Assembly (NCBI GenBank): GCA_010279815.1
Contig: QEOQ01000226.1
Coordinates: 1,703,024-1,767,023 of the forward strand
Reading direction: 5' to 3'
Origin: Brachionus plicatilis
Taxonomy: Eukaryota > Rotifera > Eurotatoria > Ploima > Brachionidae
Length of the DNA: 64,000 nt
The notes under the pieces are model-generated. The model worked only from the letters and a program-made list of their open reading frames with translations. It was not told the DNA's origin and ran no database searches. A program made the position numbers and the translations under genes. Positions 39,601-49,984 of the stretch are shown here, piece by piece. Position 1 is the first letter of the stretch; the number at the start of each line of letters is the position of its first letter.

Positions 39601-39786
39601 GCTGGACCAATATTCAACAGTTTTTGCGGTGAATATGAACCATACATGAAAAACAATGTTTTGAATGAGGAGAATTTTAATTATTTAGAAACAAGTAATT
39701 TGGCAATTAGAGCAATTATTTTATGGGAGAATTGGCTATTCTTGTTTGTTTGCATTAAGTGTCTAGTCGATGGTTGGCCTTCGTAG
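24616..39786 (+). CDS. HEX: beta-hexosaminidase (GH20, lysosomal)
   Basis: Seven exons: 24616-25027, 25078-25193, 32800-32975, 33024-33060, 33112-33811, 37464-37626 and 39588-39786, giving 600 residues with every splice phase consistent. It removes terminal GlcNAc/GalNAc from glycoconjugates in lysosomes or as a secreted enzyme. Visible: signal peptide (residues 1-17); N-terminal domain with [36 protein letters not shown] with the substrate arginine (about R193); [21 protein letters not shown]; catalytic pair in [12 protein letters not shown] (about D351-E352; family usually HLGGDE); [38 protein letters not shown]; and [13 protein letters not shown]. Introns 2 (7.6 kb), 5 (3.65 kb) and 6 (2.0 kb) are packed with mobile elements. 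The last 40 residues or so run past the normal family end into a hydrophobic tail ([20 protein letters not shown]), possibly exonised repeat sequence. Confidence 0.93.
25470..25494. repeat. piggyBac terminal fragment in hexosaminidase intron 2
   Basis: GGTGCTTCTAGTG followed by TTGA, with GACTCAT just before, is the same right-hand terminus as the piggyBac remnant at 724-1132. No left end was found nearby, so this is a solo end. Confidence 0.5.
26940..27035. repeat. CAGAGTTG-family MITE fragment with hairpin
   Basis: TACTTAAAAACAATTC is followed by its inverse GAATTGTTTTTAAGTA. The sequence then continues AAGTCTTGAGTCAAG and AAAACTTGTGACTTAAAAA, the internal sequence of the hAT-like MITE family. 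No ends or target duplication survive. Confidence 0.4.
27409..28472 (-). mobile_element. young truncated LINE with 93-bp target duplication
   Basis: The insert (27502-28379) lies on the minus strand inside hexosaminidase intron 2. It is flanked by identical 93-bp copies of host sequence (27409-27501 and 28380-28472, beginning GATAGATAACTTAGAAAATA). The insert is clearly richer in G+C than its surroundings. It begins within the reverse transcriptase just upstream of [21 protein letters not shown], includes the catalytic LFADDSKLI block, and runs to [16 protein letters not shown] and [13 protein letters not shown]. An internal deletion then joins directly to the C-terminal segment, whose frame reads [14 protein letters not shown] and [16 protein letters not shown]. 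The tail ends in a (TTA)n/TA microsatellite. This is a 5'-truncated, internally deleted jockey/CR1-like LINE copy; exact clade unresolved. Confidence 0.85.
29890..30165 (-). pseudogene. LINE 3'-terminal coding relic
   Basis: On the minus strand a broken frame reads [10 protein letters not shown], a stop, then [20 protein letters not shown], the usual final segment of non-LTR reverse transcriptases (RVVN.WN.LP...V..FK.RL). The preceding 30165-30060 has IRGME, similar to the relic near 17950. Decayed, within hexosaminidase intron 2. Confidence 0.6.
32061..32182. repeat. two adjacent perfect hairpins
   Basis: AATCAGAACCTACATTT is followed about 8 bp later by its inverse AAATGTAGGTTCTGATT (near 32070-32111). 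Next to it, TTTTAGAAAAAGAGCTATAA meets its inverse TTATAGCTCTTTTTCTAAAA (near 32137-32180). The stems are about 17 and 20 bp. They may be ends of nested fold-back elements. Confidence 0.6.
32462..32633. mobile_element. 172-bp MITE with 9-bp duplication (MULE-like)
   Basis: Long imperfect inverted repeats start GGGATTTTGTAGTTC and end with the complement CACAACCCC; inside both, TTTTCTGAATTGAAA-type sequence recurs. A 9-bp target duplication TTATTTACC flanks it (32453-32461 and 32634-32642). The 9-bp duplication fits Mutator/MULE elements. A sister copy is at 44900-45210. Confidence 0.75.
34988..35024 (+). repeat. dispersed short palindromic repeat, copy C
   Basis: Contains AGATAAAATATCTTTCC preceded by GGAAGATGCTACGTAC, pairing with copy B at 2415-2450. 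Lies in hexosaminidase intron 5, just left of a fold-back MITE. Confidence 0.55.
35104..35456. mobile_element. fold-back MITE (GGCAATGTG family), complete
   Basis: The element is a near-perfect palindrome of 353 bp: arms of about 160 bp start GGCAATGTGAAATTTTAGTA and end with the complement. It is flanked by the 8-bp duplication TAAAAAAA (35096-35103 and 35457-35464), although in A-rich DNA that match is only moderately informative. An older copy is at about 44466-44776. Confidence 0.8.
35491..36800 (+). repeat. 1.3 kb direct repeat, copy 2
   Basis: Near-identical to 12174-13482, same orientation, inside hexosaminidase intron 5. Differences I noticed are single bases (for example CGATGTTGG against CGAGGTTGG). 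Such similarity means a recent duplication or transposition, or gene conversion. A G+C-rich hairpin lies about 75 bp beyond its end. Confidence 0.85.
36876..36900. repeat. G+C-rich perfect hairpin
   Basis: ACGGAGGGGGC, loop GCA, then GCCCCCTCCGT: an 11-bp G+C-rich stem with a 3-nt loop in DNA that is otherwise extremely AT-rich. It lies in hexosaminidase intron 5 just after repeat copy 2. Terminal hairpins of this kind occur in some mobile elements; the role here is unknown. Confidence 0.75.
37204..37232 (+). repeat. dispersed short palindromic repeat, copy D
   Basis: CTACGTAAAGATAAAATATCTTTCCGTAG is split here as CTACGTAAAGATA and TATCTTTCCGTAG around a short centre, followed by TCATTCTC as in copy A. 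It is the cleanest copy of the family. Confidence 0.6.
38530..39120 (-). pseudogene. MULE transposase C-terminal relic
   Basis: Minus-strand frames, interrupted by stops, read [20 protein letters not shown], then RDDISVIS and the segment around FYKAIEL. After a shift comes [20 protein letters not shown], followed by [23 protein letters not shown]...KK and WYEG....[10 protein letters not shown]...L.ER are the conserved blocks that follow the catalytic core in Mutator-like (MULE) transposases. It sits in hexosaminidase intron 6, is inactive, and lacks the N-terminal DDE part. It may be related to the source of the 9-bp-duplication MITEs nearby; that link is inference. Confidence 0.7.
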
Positions 39787-40036
39787 ATCGGCAACGCCTT
39801 AGCCGCATATTTACTAACCTTTTATTTTTTCTAAATTATAGCTAAAATATAAATCTCTATTGAGATTAAAAGATAAATTGCTTATTACTAATAATAAATA
39901 AAAATAATGAAAAAATGTCAATCTTTATTTAGCAAAATCACATCCAATAGTTAAGTAAAGATTTAACTTATCATTTTAGCTGCACGGTAAAAATTTTCAA
40001 AATCCTCGGCATGTCTATTATTGTTTAGGAAGAAAC

Positions 40037-43000
40037 ATGAGAGCGTTTATGAGAGTAATTCGGGCACTGTTTATACGATTGATGTTTATTGCCTACATGT
40101 TGCTTTGCATTTGGCGAGTGACGTTCGTATCGGACAATAAATACTACTGGTTGATGATTGTGAGCGTGGGATTCCTTCTCATTGAGACTGGCGTTCTTCT
40201 CTGGTTGAGAGCAGGCAAAGAATTCAGAGGGTAAGTTTTTTCATTTTTATACAATTAAAGAAGACTGGCTAAATTTTGTCAATTTTTTAGACATTTTGAA
40301 TTTAAATTAAAATTTTCATCATTTAATTTTGAATTATAAAGACAGTCGGTATATTTTCAAATAAAAATTAAGTTTTTTGTTAACTTATGTACCACGTAAG
40401 AAAAAAACACAGGTATTTAGAAGTTAAAAAATTAAAATTATTTCTAACACTAATGAATAATAATTAAGCTTTTTTACCAAATTTATTCCACATTTTGCCA
40501 GAGTTTCGAAATTATCAACTTCGACTTTTTTGGATCTTTGATAACTAATGGTGAATAATTGAAATTTAGAAACAAACTCTAAAGAATTATTTTTTTTAAT
40601 TTTATTTAAAAAAGTTAATTTTTTATAAAAGAGAAAAGTTTTAATTTTAAAATTTAAAAAATTCTTATTAACTAAAAATCTAAAATTAATTCTTTAATTT
40701 ATATTTAAAAAATTATTAAAATTTTTAAAAATTTTAAAATCAAAACTTTTTTCTTTTTGAAAAAATTAACTTTTTTCAATTTTACATCATTCTATCTAAT
40801 AAGATATATCTTTTTTCAAAATATTTTATTTAAAAAAAGAATCATTTTTAATGTGTTTTGTTGAAAATTCTTCACGGATAGACTGAGAATAAAAATATTA
40901 TTATTTATTTAATTGTTTATAAAAGTATAAACCTTTAAGTACATTTTAAACTTTATGTGATTTTTGGTCTTTTTTATTTCTTTCTTTGATCCTGTTTCTT
41001 TTGGTATTCTTTGCACTTCTTGCATTTAATCAATTGTAGACTGGTTTTCCTTTTGATATGTGATCCTTTATTTATATATTACCTGTAATTATAAAAAATC
41101 TTTAATGAAGACAGAGACTGAAACACAGTCCCAGTAAGTCCTAGGGATTAGTGATTGAATTTGAGGTTAGTTAAATTGGTTTAAAACCGAGCACTTTTCA
41201 CTCATAAAAACGATTACATAAAATATTAAAAATACAATAGGATTTTTATTCTATAATACAATCATTTTCTTTAAAAAAACCTCTTAAAATTCTTGAATAA
41301 CAAATAGTAAAATAATATTCATTAAATGATCGTTTAATTTTTAAAGTCAAAGCCTAGTAGTAACTTTTACTCTCAAATATTAAGTTTCCCGAAAGTCAAA
41401 TAAAAAATATTAATTTTATATAAAAATTTTAAACTAAATTAAGAGACATTTTTCTTTTAATCTTCCTAAAAAATCAAAAAACAAAAAACAAAAATAAAAA
41501 TAGGGTATACAAATTTCTTTTACTTCTTTGATATTTTAATTTATCTATTAGAATTTAAATTTGATTATTTTAAATCATCTATGAGGCAAAACATTTTTAT
41601 AGAAAAAAAAAAAAATTAATTTTAAAAATTTACATCAAGGTGCATCAACCTAATTCGATCATTTGTTTTTTCAATTCAAAGTTTTTCTCAGTTTATTGAA
41701 AACCCGTTATTTTTATAAAAAATCTTTAATTCTAATAAAGCTTTACACATCAGCTTAAAATACTTTGCACAAACATCCTCTGCAGATCAAAAACAGTTCC
41801 TTTAAATAACAATTCCAAATTTGAAAGAGATCAAAATTTCCAAATAATTTTCATACATAATTAAAAAAATATTATTTATGATACCCTATCTTATGTTATA
41901 AAGAATCAAATTTTTAACATTATCATGATTTTTTTTTTAATATTTATTTATTTATTAAATAGTAATTTCAGCCTCATAGACATTCATTTGAAGAATAAAA
42001 TAAATAGAGATTGCAAAGTTCTGAATAATTTCTATTTGGAGCAGAGCAATTTATTTAAAATTGCTTAAAATCCGAATTAATTAAATAAGTAAAAATGGTT
42101 CAAAATTCCTTCTTAAATTTTAACAAAATTTGTTAAACTTATCTTCATTTTGAATAAGTTATTAATGTTTTATTTGAACAAATTGCTCTGACCCGTGCTC
42201 CCAACTTCAGTCTCCTAAATAAAAGAAAATTTACTATAAAAAATTTAGATTAGATATACCATGTTAAAATAGGTAAAAAATTCCAAAAAATTAAGACACC
42301 GAAGATTCAAAATATCAAAATAAAATTTAAAAATTTAAACCCTTTTATTTTTCTAATGCATCATGATATTTTTATTTTAATTTAAATAAAATCTTTTTTT
42401 CGAGAAAAAATTATTTTTAATGCAAATTAATTAATATTTATTTCGAATATTGCTAAAAAAACAACATTTTTCAATTTTGGATTAGAATGTACTTTTGAAA
42501 TAAATACTTATTTTATGTGAAATTGTTCTTTTTAGAGAAAAAATGATCTTTTTTTAAGCAAAAATTATCTTTTTTTAAGCAAAAATGATCTTTTTTTCGA
42601 GAAAAAATTATTTCTTATGCAAATTAATTAATATTTATTTCGAATATTTTAAAAGAGCTCAATTTTTTAAAATTTTTTTTTAATAATTTTTAAAAATTAA
42701 ATTAAAAAAATTTTAGAATCCTGCCCAGCGTTTTGTTATTTTTGTCATGTGTTTTGCCAAGCATATGGATAATGTGCATAGACGAAGCGCATCGAAAGAC
42801 AAAATTTCAAAGTTTAGCCGAAAATCAAGAGGCCAACATAAAAGCCTACGTCCTTAATCTTGACTTACAGAAATCAGACCCGTTCACCAACGCCTCGATA
42901 AAAAGCGGCGTTTTTTCTTTAAAAAAAAGTCTCCAAACCACGGTGGCAGATCAGGTGCTTGGCAGAGAACACAGATCAGTGCAGAACTATTCAACAATAG

Positions 43001-44364
43001 CGTCAGCATTGAAAAGAAGGCCCACAACCACTTTGGTCAACAAACCATCTGACATCGACTGCTGTGATGTGAAAATAAGCTATTGGTTCCAGGAAGACAA
43101 CTTTCAGCACTTGTTCTACCAGATCCTAATGTTTGTACTTGTTCTCAGTCGCTGGTTGATAACCCGATCAGACATAAGCCTTAATCAGCGAAGTCTAATT
43201 TTGATTATTTCTCTGGCTACTGCCGCTGATACTCTGGACTTTTTTGGATACCTTAGCTTGGAGCTTGTCTACCGAAATAACTATCTCTTATTTTCGGTTC
43301 TTTTAATTTTGACCCTAAGCTTGTTCCAGTTTGTTTTCTTGAGCCTTGAGGAAACATTTAGTCATTCGCTTGGCAAAGCAAATGAGAACTTGGATGAGAA
43401 CCTAAACGACTCGAAGGCTCAGGAAAAAAATGAAAAATTTCCATTTTTACACAAACATTATGAATTTCTAAAAAAACAGCTCAAGGGCGATCCAGGCGAA
43501 AAAGAAAAACAATTTAACTTCGACCGTGGTACCGACAAGCAAAGTTGGTTGTGTCACTTGTCTGATCCTCTGTTTTTTATTCTGCTAGCCGGACTTTTTC
43601 TTCACGATGGTTCATTTTTGGCATTCAGAATTTTCGCATGGTCCAAGCTTGGATCCGAGTCGATTCTGAGTCAAAGTCCACTTTTAATATTTTTTATGGC
43701 CAAAAATGTTTTGATAATTCTCACTCAAATTTATAAAGTTTACACAGTTAGCAATGAAAGACGACAAAAAAGAATAATGGAAACCTACAGAGACTACATG
43801 CAGCAGCAAATGAATTGTAATCCAAATTTTGTGTCCCAGAATCAAATAGCAGCTGCTGCAACAGGAGGACAAATTCCGCTAGTGTCTGGTTATGCCAATT
43901 TTAACCAATATGCTCAGAACAGTCCATACCGTTTTGCGCAAGTCTACAATGACAATGTGGCAGGAAATCAGAACAGAGGTTTGAACAGGTCGATTAGCTC
44001 GCTGAGCACCAATACTGGATATTTTGGCGAAAAAAATGTCAAGCCTCATCCTGAGGGAGGCGAAAACGCGGCCTATTTTCCACCAGGTAGCGAGCAGAGC
44101 AACAACTTTGTGATGAAACAGCAGCAGTATGACGCCAACATTATGCTGTGCCAAAATATGCAGAGCAACCTGTCCACTCCGAATAATCCATTTTCGAACA
44201 AGGTTGGAAAAGCGCTGTATGGACTGCAGTTTTTAAGTAGAAGCAAAACAAGTCTTGGTGGCCAGGAAACAGGAACTAATTTGAGCAATGGTCCAGGTGT
44301 TGCAAGTACTTTCAGAAACAACAGTTTTAGCCAGCCAAAAAATTTGAAAGCTTCTAAAATTTAG
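40037..44364 (+). CDS. TMEM26: TMEM26-like multi-pass membrane protein
   Basis: Two exons, 40037-40230 and 42717-44364, separated by a 2.5 kb intron with correct borders and phase, giving 613 residues. The open frame from 42733 alone has no ATG start; the ATG is in the small first exon, 250 bp after the hexosaminidase stop. The N-terminus MRAFMRVIRALFIRLMFIAY and following IWRVTFV...YYWLM, then LPSIWIMCID, match the first membrane segments of TMEM26. Further segments follow around LFYQILMFVLVLSRWLI, LIISLATAADTLDFFGY, the FSVLLILTLSLFQF stretch, LFFILLAGLFLHDGSFL and LLIFFMAKNVLIILTQIYK. About eight spans are likely. The last 170 residues or so form a Q/N/S-rich cytosolic tail much longer than in vertebrate TMEM26 (about 370 residues in total). 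Molecular function of the family is unknown. Confidence 0.85.
42391..42650 (+). repeat. local direct repeats in TMEM26 intron
   Basis: A unit of about 60 bp containing TTTTTCGAGAAAAAATTAT and TGCAAATTAATTAATATTTA occurs at about 42398-42452 and again at 42593-42648. Between them, TTTTTTTAAGCAAAAAT-type 20-mers repeat in tandem near 42548-42595. Local slippage duplications. Confidence 0.6.
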
Positions 44365-44465
44365 AAATTATTTTAATCATTTTATTTTGTAAAAATTGAC
44401 GACTAATAATAAATTATTCTTTTGTTTTATTCAATTACGACTATTCATATTTTACACAATAAAAA

Positions 44466-44776
44466 GCAATGTGAAAATTTAGTACAAAAATTACAGTACA
44501 AAAGATAAAAAATTTTTAATTTTTTTTCTAATTGTGCAAAAATAGAAATATTGTACAAATTTGGTACCAAAGAATTCCAAGCTCTGCAAAATATCTTCAA
44601 TTTTCTGTTTAATCACACCATCAAAAAGCATTTGATTAAAATATACAATAAATTGCAGGGCTTGAAAATTTTTTGTACAAATTTGTACAATATTGTACTC
44701 TTTATAGAACCATTTTAGCACAATTAGAAAAAAAATTATAAATCTTTTATTTTTTGTACTATAATTTTCATATTGC
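44466..44776. mobile_element. fold-back MITE (GGCAATGTG family), older copy
   Basis: Starts GCAATGTGAAAATTTAGTAC and ends with ACTATAATTTTCATATTGCC, the same palindromic body as 35104-35456 (ATTGTACAAATTTG, AAGCTCTGCAAA) but with many substitutions. Its target duplication is not clear. Confidence 0.65.
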
Positions 44777-44899
44777 CACAATGAAAAATATCTGAAAAAA
44801 TTTTATTTGATGATTAGGGATCCATGAATACATGATCAAAAATGGAAAAGGAAAAAATAAGAAATTTTTTTTTAAATATTTTTTTAATATCTTGTAATA

Positions 44900-45210
44900 G
44901 GGGTTGTAAAATTTTTTTCAATTCGATCGTTTCAATTAAGAAAACTTGGATATTATTTATTACTAAAATAGATAATTAAATTGTGTAAAATGCTTAATGT
45001 TTAAGCAACTTTGCTTAATCCGAAAATATATATCTGCAGAAACTCTGCAATTTAATTGCACAGTAGATTTGAATACTTTTTAATGGCGAGCAAAATGCAG
45101 AAAATTGCAGAGTATTTTGCAGACTTATTTTACTGTATTAAGCAAATTTGCTAAATTATTTAAAATTTTCGGAATTCAAAAGATCGAATTGAAATGAACT
45201 TAAGAACCCT
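44900..45210. mobile_element. 311-bp MITE with 9-bp duplication (MULE-like)
   Basis: Inverted ends GGGGTTGTAAAATTTTTTTC and, complemented, AACTTAAGAACCCT are flanked by an exact 9-bp duplication CTTGTAATA (44891-44899 and 45211-45219). The subterminal GATCGTTTCAATT/AATTGAAA sequence matches the copy at 32462-32633. A second palindromic segment (CTGCAGAAACTCTGCAATT with its inverse) sits in the centre. Confidence 0.8.
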
Positions 45211-46239
45211 CTTGTAATACTTATAACATTTAAAACATTTAAGTTTAATTCTATGTATAACCAAGTCAAATAACTTTCTAAGAGTACTGGTCAGGAGGAT
45301 ACGGTAAAAAAATTCTAAATTTTTTTTTATTTTATGCTGTAAAAAGTAGGTTTTATGAAATTCAAAATTAAAAAAAAAGAACATAACATGATGATAAAAA
45401 ATTTACTTTAAGTTTAAAATTAGTCCTATGAATGCAACATGGCGCAACATACAAATGAAAATTACTTAAATTTATTGAAAATTAATCAAATTTTGAAGTC
45501 AGTTTTTTTATAAAATCTTCTACTATCTGTTTTTGTAGTATTTCATTTGAAACTATTCAATATGCTGAAGGAACTGTACGCAATTAAATTTTAAAAAAGC
45601 AGCTCAATAAAATAATAAAATTAAGCTTTTGATTTTAAATTTTTCAATTAATTCTTTTTAACATTCCTTTAAATTATGTCAAATTTTTTTTCAATATTTT
45701 TTTAACTCTTCAAAGATAAAAAAGATAAAATTTTTTTAATTGAATTAAAAAGTTATTTTTTTAAAGCAAAATTAAAAAAAATAAAGATCCAAAAACCACC
45801 TTTGTTTGGCATATCATGACTTTATATTTAATGGTCAGAAACTTGTTGTGCAGATAAAACAAAATGACTACTGCGGAAGTCTGCAAAATTGCACGCTATT
45901 TAAAATCATTGAAAATATAACGAAATTAATTATCACTGATTTTGCAGAATTCTTCAAAAAAAGTTGTTTCAATTTGTTTTATCTGCAGAACAAGTTTTTG
46001 GCCATCAAAACTAAAGTTTTGATTTTTTTTTCGTTTTTGAATGAAATTTTTGTATGAAATTTCACAATGCTCTTCAGTTTTTAGAATAATTTAAGGGAAA
46101 TTTTTTTATCTTGCACTGTTTTTTTCTAGATTCTTATCGATAGTGCTTTTTTCCAATTGTCCCCTCATTCTCTAAAATTTATTATTAGTTCACGTTAAAT
46201 AAATATGAAAGCTTGATTCTTAACTGAAGTTAATTTTTT

Positions 46240-46780
46240 GGCAAATTGAAGTTTCAGATCAAATTTTAAGATCAAAACGATCATTTGAAATTTTAAAACT
46301 TAATTAATATAATAATTTTAATAATTTTTAGAAATTAAAACTAAACATTACTAAACATTACTAAACATGTTATGTCTAATAATGGTTCATTATCAAATTA
46401 ACATCAAAATGATTGATCTCGAATTTATTTAACAAAAACAATCAATAATTTAAATAATTCAGGTTAAGTTAATTCACAAATTCAAATTTATATTATTTAT
46501 ATCCATTCATTCAAACTGAAATAATTTTATTTTTTTACTTCAATAAATTTTAAATTTTAAAACTGTTAATTTTTTTGTCTTTAAAAGTAAGTTTTCATTA
46601 AAATCAATTAAAATATTTAAACCTATTAATGTTCAATAAAAAAGGACATTTTAAAATTTTAAATTTCAAAATAAACTTGACATGACATGTCAAGTAATTG
46701 CTTTGGAAAATATTTATTTTTTCTCTATTATTAAAAAAAAATATTACAATTTATATTTTGATCTCAAACTTCAATTTGCC
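46240..46780. mobile_element. GGCAA-family MITE, 541 bp
   Basis: Ends GGCAAATTGAAGTTTCAGAT and ATCTCAAACTTCAATTTGCC are inverted copies. The 8-bp duplication AATTTTTT (46232-46239 and 46781-46788) flanks it. Copies of the family occur at 58874-59387 and 60261-60603. Confidence 0.75.
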
Positions 46781-47294
46781 AATTTTTTTCAGTGATGAGG
46801 ATTTGAACTAATGATGTGTTTAAATAAATTTTTTTAATTTAATAAAAAATTATTTTGATAAATTAAAAAATAGATTAATATTAAATAAATAAATGTAATT
46901 TATTAAACAATAATTTAAATTCAATTTTGATTTAATTTTTAGTTTTGCCGAATATAAAAACCTAAATATGAACCCTATAAGAAAAGCAATATATATAAAC
47001 CTTCAATAAAATAAAAACTTTTAATAGAATATAAATATTAATTTAATTTGATTTTACTAAAATATCAAGTAAATAGATCTATTAATAAAATAAGAAATTT
47101 GTATAAATTTTTTTATAATTAAGTCGAAATTTTGGATTAATGTTTGACAGGCACACTACTTTTTAGATTGAGTTTTTTTTTTAAATTAAAAAAATTGTTA
47201 TCAAATTTATTAGACAATTTGAAAAAGTTAAGAAAATTTTGAAAAAAAAAAATTTAATTTATATTAGTCTTAGCGAGATATTCAGCATTCTCGA

Positions 47295-49530
47295 ATGAAT
47301 TCAAAAATTTTTAAAATCAGAGATACTCTTAGGACAAAATTAACTTTGTGCTATTTGTATGGAACACAGGATAAAGTGCTTCACATTCCGGTAATGCTAA
47401 ATGAAGTCTTAAAGCATTTAGTCCATGAGCCGAAAAGTTTCAAAGTAATTTAATTATTTACAAAATTTATAATTTGTTGATAAAAATTTTAGACTTATTT
47501 GGACCTGACATTCGGAGCCGGAGGTCACACTAAAGCTATACTAGAATCAAACCCAAATTCTATAGTCTATGCTTCAGATCGTGATCCACACGCTTTCAAA
47601 ATTTGCCAAGAACTCTCTCAAAAATATCCGTAACTTTTATTTTAAATCAAAATCATCATCTTTTTGATAATTTTTAATAGTGGTCGGGTAGTTCCTATAA
47701 AAGGGAAATTTTCTCAACTTACCGAAAATTTGGAGTCCCTTAACATCAAACCAAATAGCATAGATGCTGCTTTAATTGACTGTGGTGTTTCTTCAATACA
47801 ATTTGACAGTGGATACAGAGGGTTTTCTATAAGTCAAGATGGACCCCTTGACATGCGCATGAGCACTGATAAGTTTGTCTTTTTTATGTTGGTTTAGACA
47901 TTTTATATAAAAATTAAACCAAAAAATGAAGTGAGAAAGGTTCCATTACTGCCTCTGATGTAATAAACAAACTTGATGAAGAGCAATTGTCAAGAATACT
48001 ATGGAAATATGGTGAAGAAAAATTACACAAAAAAATAGCCCACGGTATTGTCTATTTTCGCTCGGCTCACGGTGGAATTAAAACAACAAGACAATTAGCT
48101 GATTTAATCGGAAAAATTGTCGGCGAGTAATTTGAAAAATTCTTTCTTAAAATAAAAAAAAATTTTTAAAATTATTATTTTTATCAAGACGCAGAACTGA
48201 CTCTCTGAACAGAACAAGTCATGTGGCTACCAAAACTTTTCAAGCATTGAGAATTTTTGTTAATAACGAGCTTAATGAACTTTTTAATGGAATAAACAAT
48301 GTGCACAAGTAATTTAAGCCAAAAATTTTATTTCAAGTCAAAATCAAGTTTAAAAAAAAATTTAAAAAAAATTTTTTTATCACTAAAATAAATTAGTGAA
48401 AAAAAAATTAATTTAGTTAAAAAGTAATTTCTAGTCTTTTATTTAAATCTTAACAAGGAATTTCCAAGTAAGCAAATAATTTTTCGATTGTCTCGTTTTT
48501 CAATAAAAGGACATATTTTATCTTAATATAAACAGTGTTGATTTGATCTTTTGAATTTACTATTTTTAGGCAAACTAAACTTTAACTAAGATTCACTTTA
48601 GTAGTTAACCTTAAAAAATGGTAAATATTAAAAGCTCAAAAAAACTTTTGTTTAGAAATACTTTTCATTTTTAATAAAAAATATTATTTTAGTATTTTTT
48701 TAGTAAATTTTATGCAAAAAATGTAAAATTTAGAAAAAGATGTTCGAAAGGAAAAAATAAAAAAAAGACCTCAAATTGTTTTTTTTTGTAGCTCAAAAGC
48801 GAAAAATACAAGAGTTTGAAAAAAATATATCAATAAATACAACATAGTGGTTTGACCCACCATTTAAAAAAAAATTTTTAAATTTCCGCTGAATTTTTCA
48901 AATTATTTTTCTAATTTCAGGTAAGTGATATTATTTAAAGTTTTAAATAATGAAATTCTTGTTCACTTTTTATTTTACTTAAAAATATTACAATCCTTTT
49001 TATAAAGGAAAAAAAGACAGAAGATCTATTTTTTTTAAATTGGTAAAAATAATTGTTTGGGTTTTTGAACATATTACCATTTTTTACAAAAATTTGCGTA
49101 AAATGTCAGAACGTAACGTAACAAATGATCAATCTTAATGATCTCATAATACTGTTTAAAAGATTTAATTCAAGTTAAATTAGTAAAACTAAAATTTTGA
49201 CTTGGATTTAAATATTTTTCTAAACTTTCTTAATTAAGGTTTCTAAGACCTGGGGGACGATTGGCAGTTATATCGTTTCATTCACTAGAAGATAAAATTA
49301 TAAAAAGTCATTTTAATGACGTAAATACAAAAAGTAATCAAGAAGATGATAAAAATAGGAAAAAAGCGGAAAAATTTAAAATGAATTCCTTAAATTTTAA
49401 CTCTTATCAATCTTGTTGGACCAAAGATTGGCAACCAATTAATAAAAAAGTTATTGTACCGACAAACGAAGAAATATTAAATAATCAAAGATCAAGATCG
49501 GCAAAGCTTAGAGTTGCTGTAAAAATTTAA
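47295..49530 (+). CDS. METTL15: 12S rRNA N4-methylcytidine methyltransferase
   Basis: Six exons: 47295-47444, 47493-47629, 47681-47872, 47932-48126, 48189-48308 and 49239-49530, giving 361 residues with all phases consistent; introns are 48-62 nt except the last (930 nt). It belongs to the RsmH/MraW family, whose animal member METTL15 methylates a cytidine in mitochondrial small-subunit rRNA to support mitoribosome assembly. Visible: [13 protein letters not shown], the SAM-binding [126 protein letters not shown] and the C-terminal [13 protein letters not shown]. These are all the family blocks in order. The N-terminus is basic ([16 protein letters not shown]), fitting a mitochondrial targeting signal. 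Confidence 0.94.
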
Positions 49531-49980
49531 TAAATATTATTTATTATGAATTTTTAATTTTTTATTAAAATAATTGCAGTTGATTCATCTTTTTAAGCAT
49601 TTTATCTTATTTTACGTAACTTTTTACATTCGGGTCAGTTCTTAGGCTATTAATGATTTTTTGCCTAGCCTTTAATTTGTCTTATTTATATTCTATTAAT
49701 ACAAATTCTGTTTTTTTTTAAGAATAATTTTCTTTGGTATTGGTAAATTTGGTTTATTTTCTTGAAAGCATTTATTTTTGAGTAAATTTTGGTTAACATT
49801 TCATTAAAATCAAACATATTGATTTAGTTCACTTTATTCAATTTTTTTGCTATTGGTCCACTTTTTTTTACATCTCTAAAAGTGTTGTAAAGAAGTTGTA
49901 TTCCTCTTTACAAATCAGAATGCAATTTTTATTTTTCAAAAATAAAATAAAATTAAATCGTTCAAAAATTAGTGAAATGG
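49531..49980. other. AT-rich intergenic
   Basis: No gene or repeat recognised between the METTL15 stop and the hAT transposase relic; presumably carries the METTL15 3' end. Confidence 0.5.
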
Positions 49981-49984
49981 TAAA

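Larger units (their letters stand above)
44365..47294. other. intergenic TMEM26-METTL15, filled with MITEs
   Basis: Contains an old GGCAATGTG fold-back copy (about 44466-44776), a 9-bp-duplication MITE (44900-45210), a third fold-back at about 45830-46010 (AAACTTGT.GTGCAGATAAAAC inverted) and a GGCAA-family MITE (46240-46780). The open frame at 45806-46057 is simply the inside of the third fold-back. No gene seen. Confidence 0.6.

Noticed and set aside
43684..44321. minus-strand open frames opposite TMEM26 exon 2
   Set aside because: Antisense shadows of a long conserved coding exon.
42733..44364. TMEM26 frame as a gene starting at 42733
   Set aside because: That position is TTG; a splice acceptor at 42716 and a matching first exon at 40037-40230 explain the true start.
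45806..46057. 83-codon open frame on plus strand
   Set aside because: The DNA is a fold-back repeat (AAACTTGT..GCAGATAAAAC inverted), so the frame is incidental.
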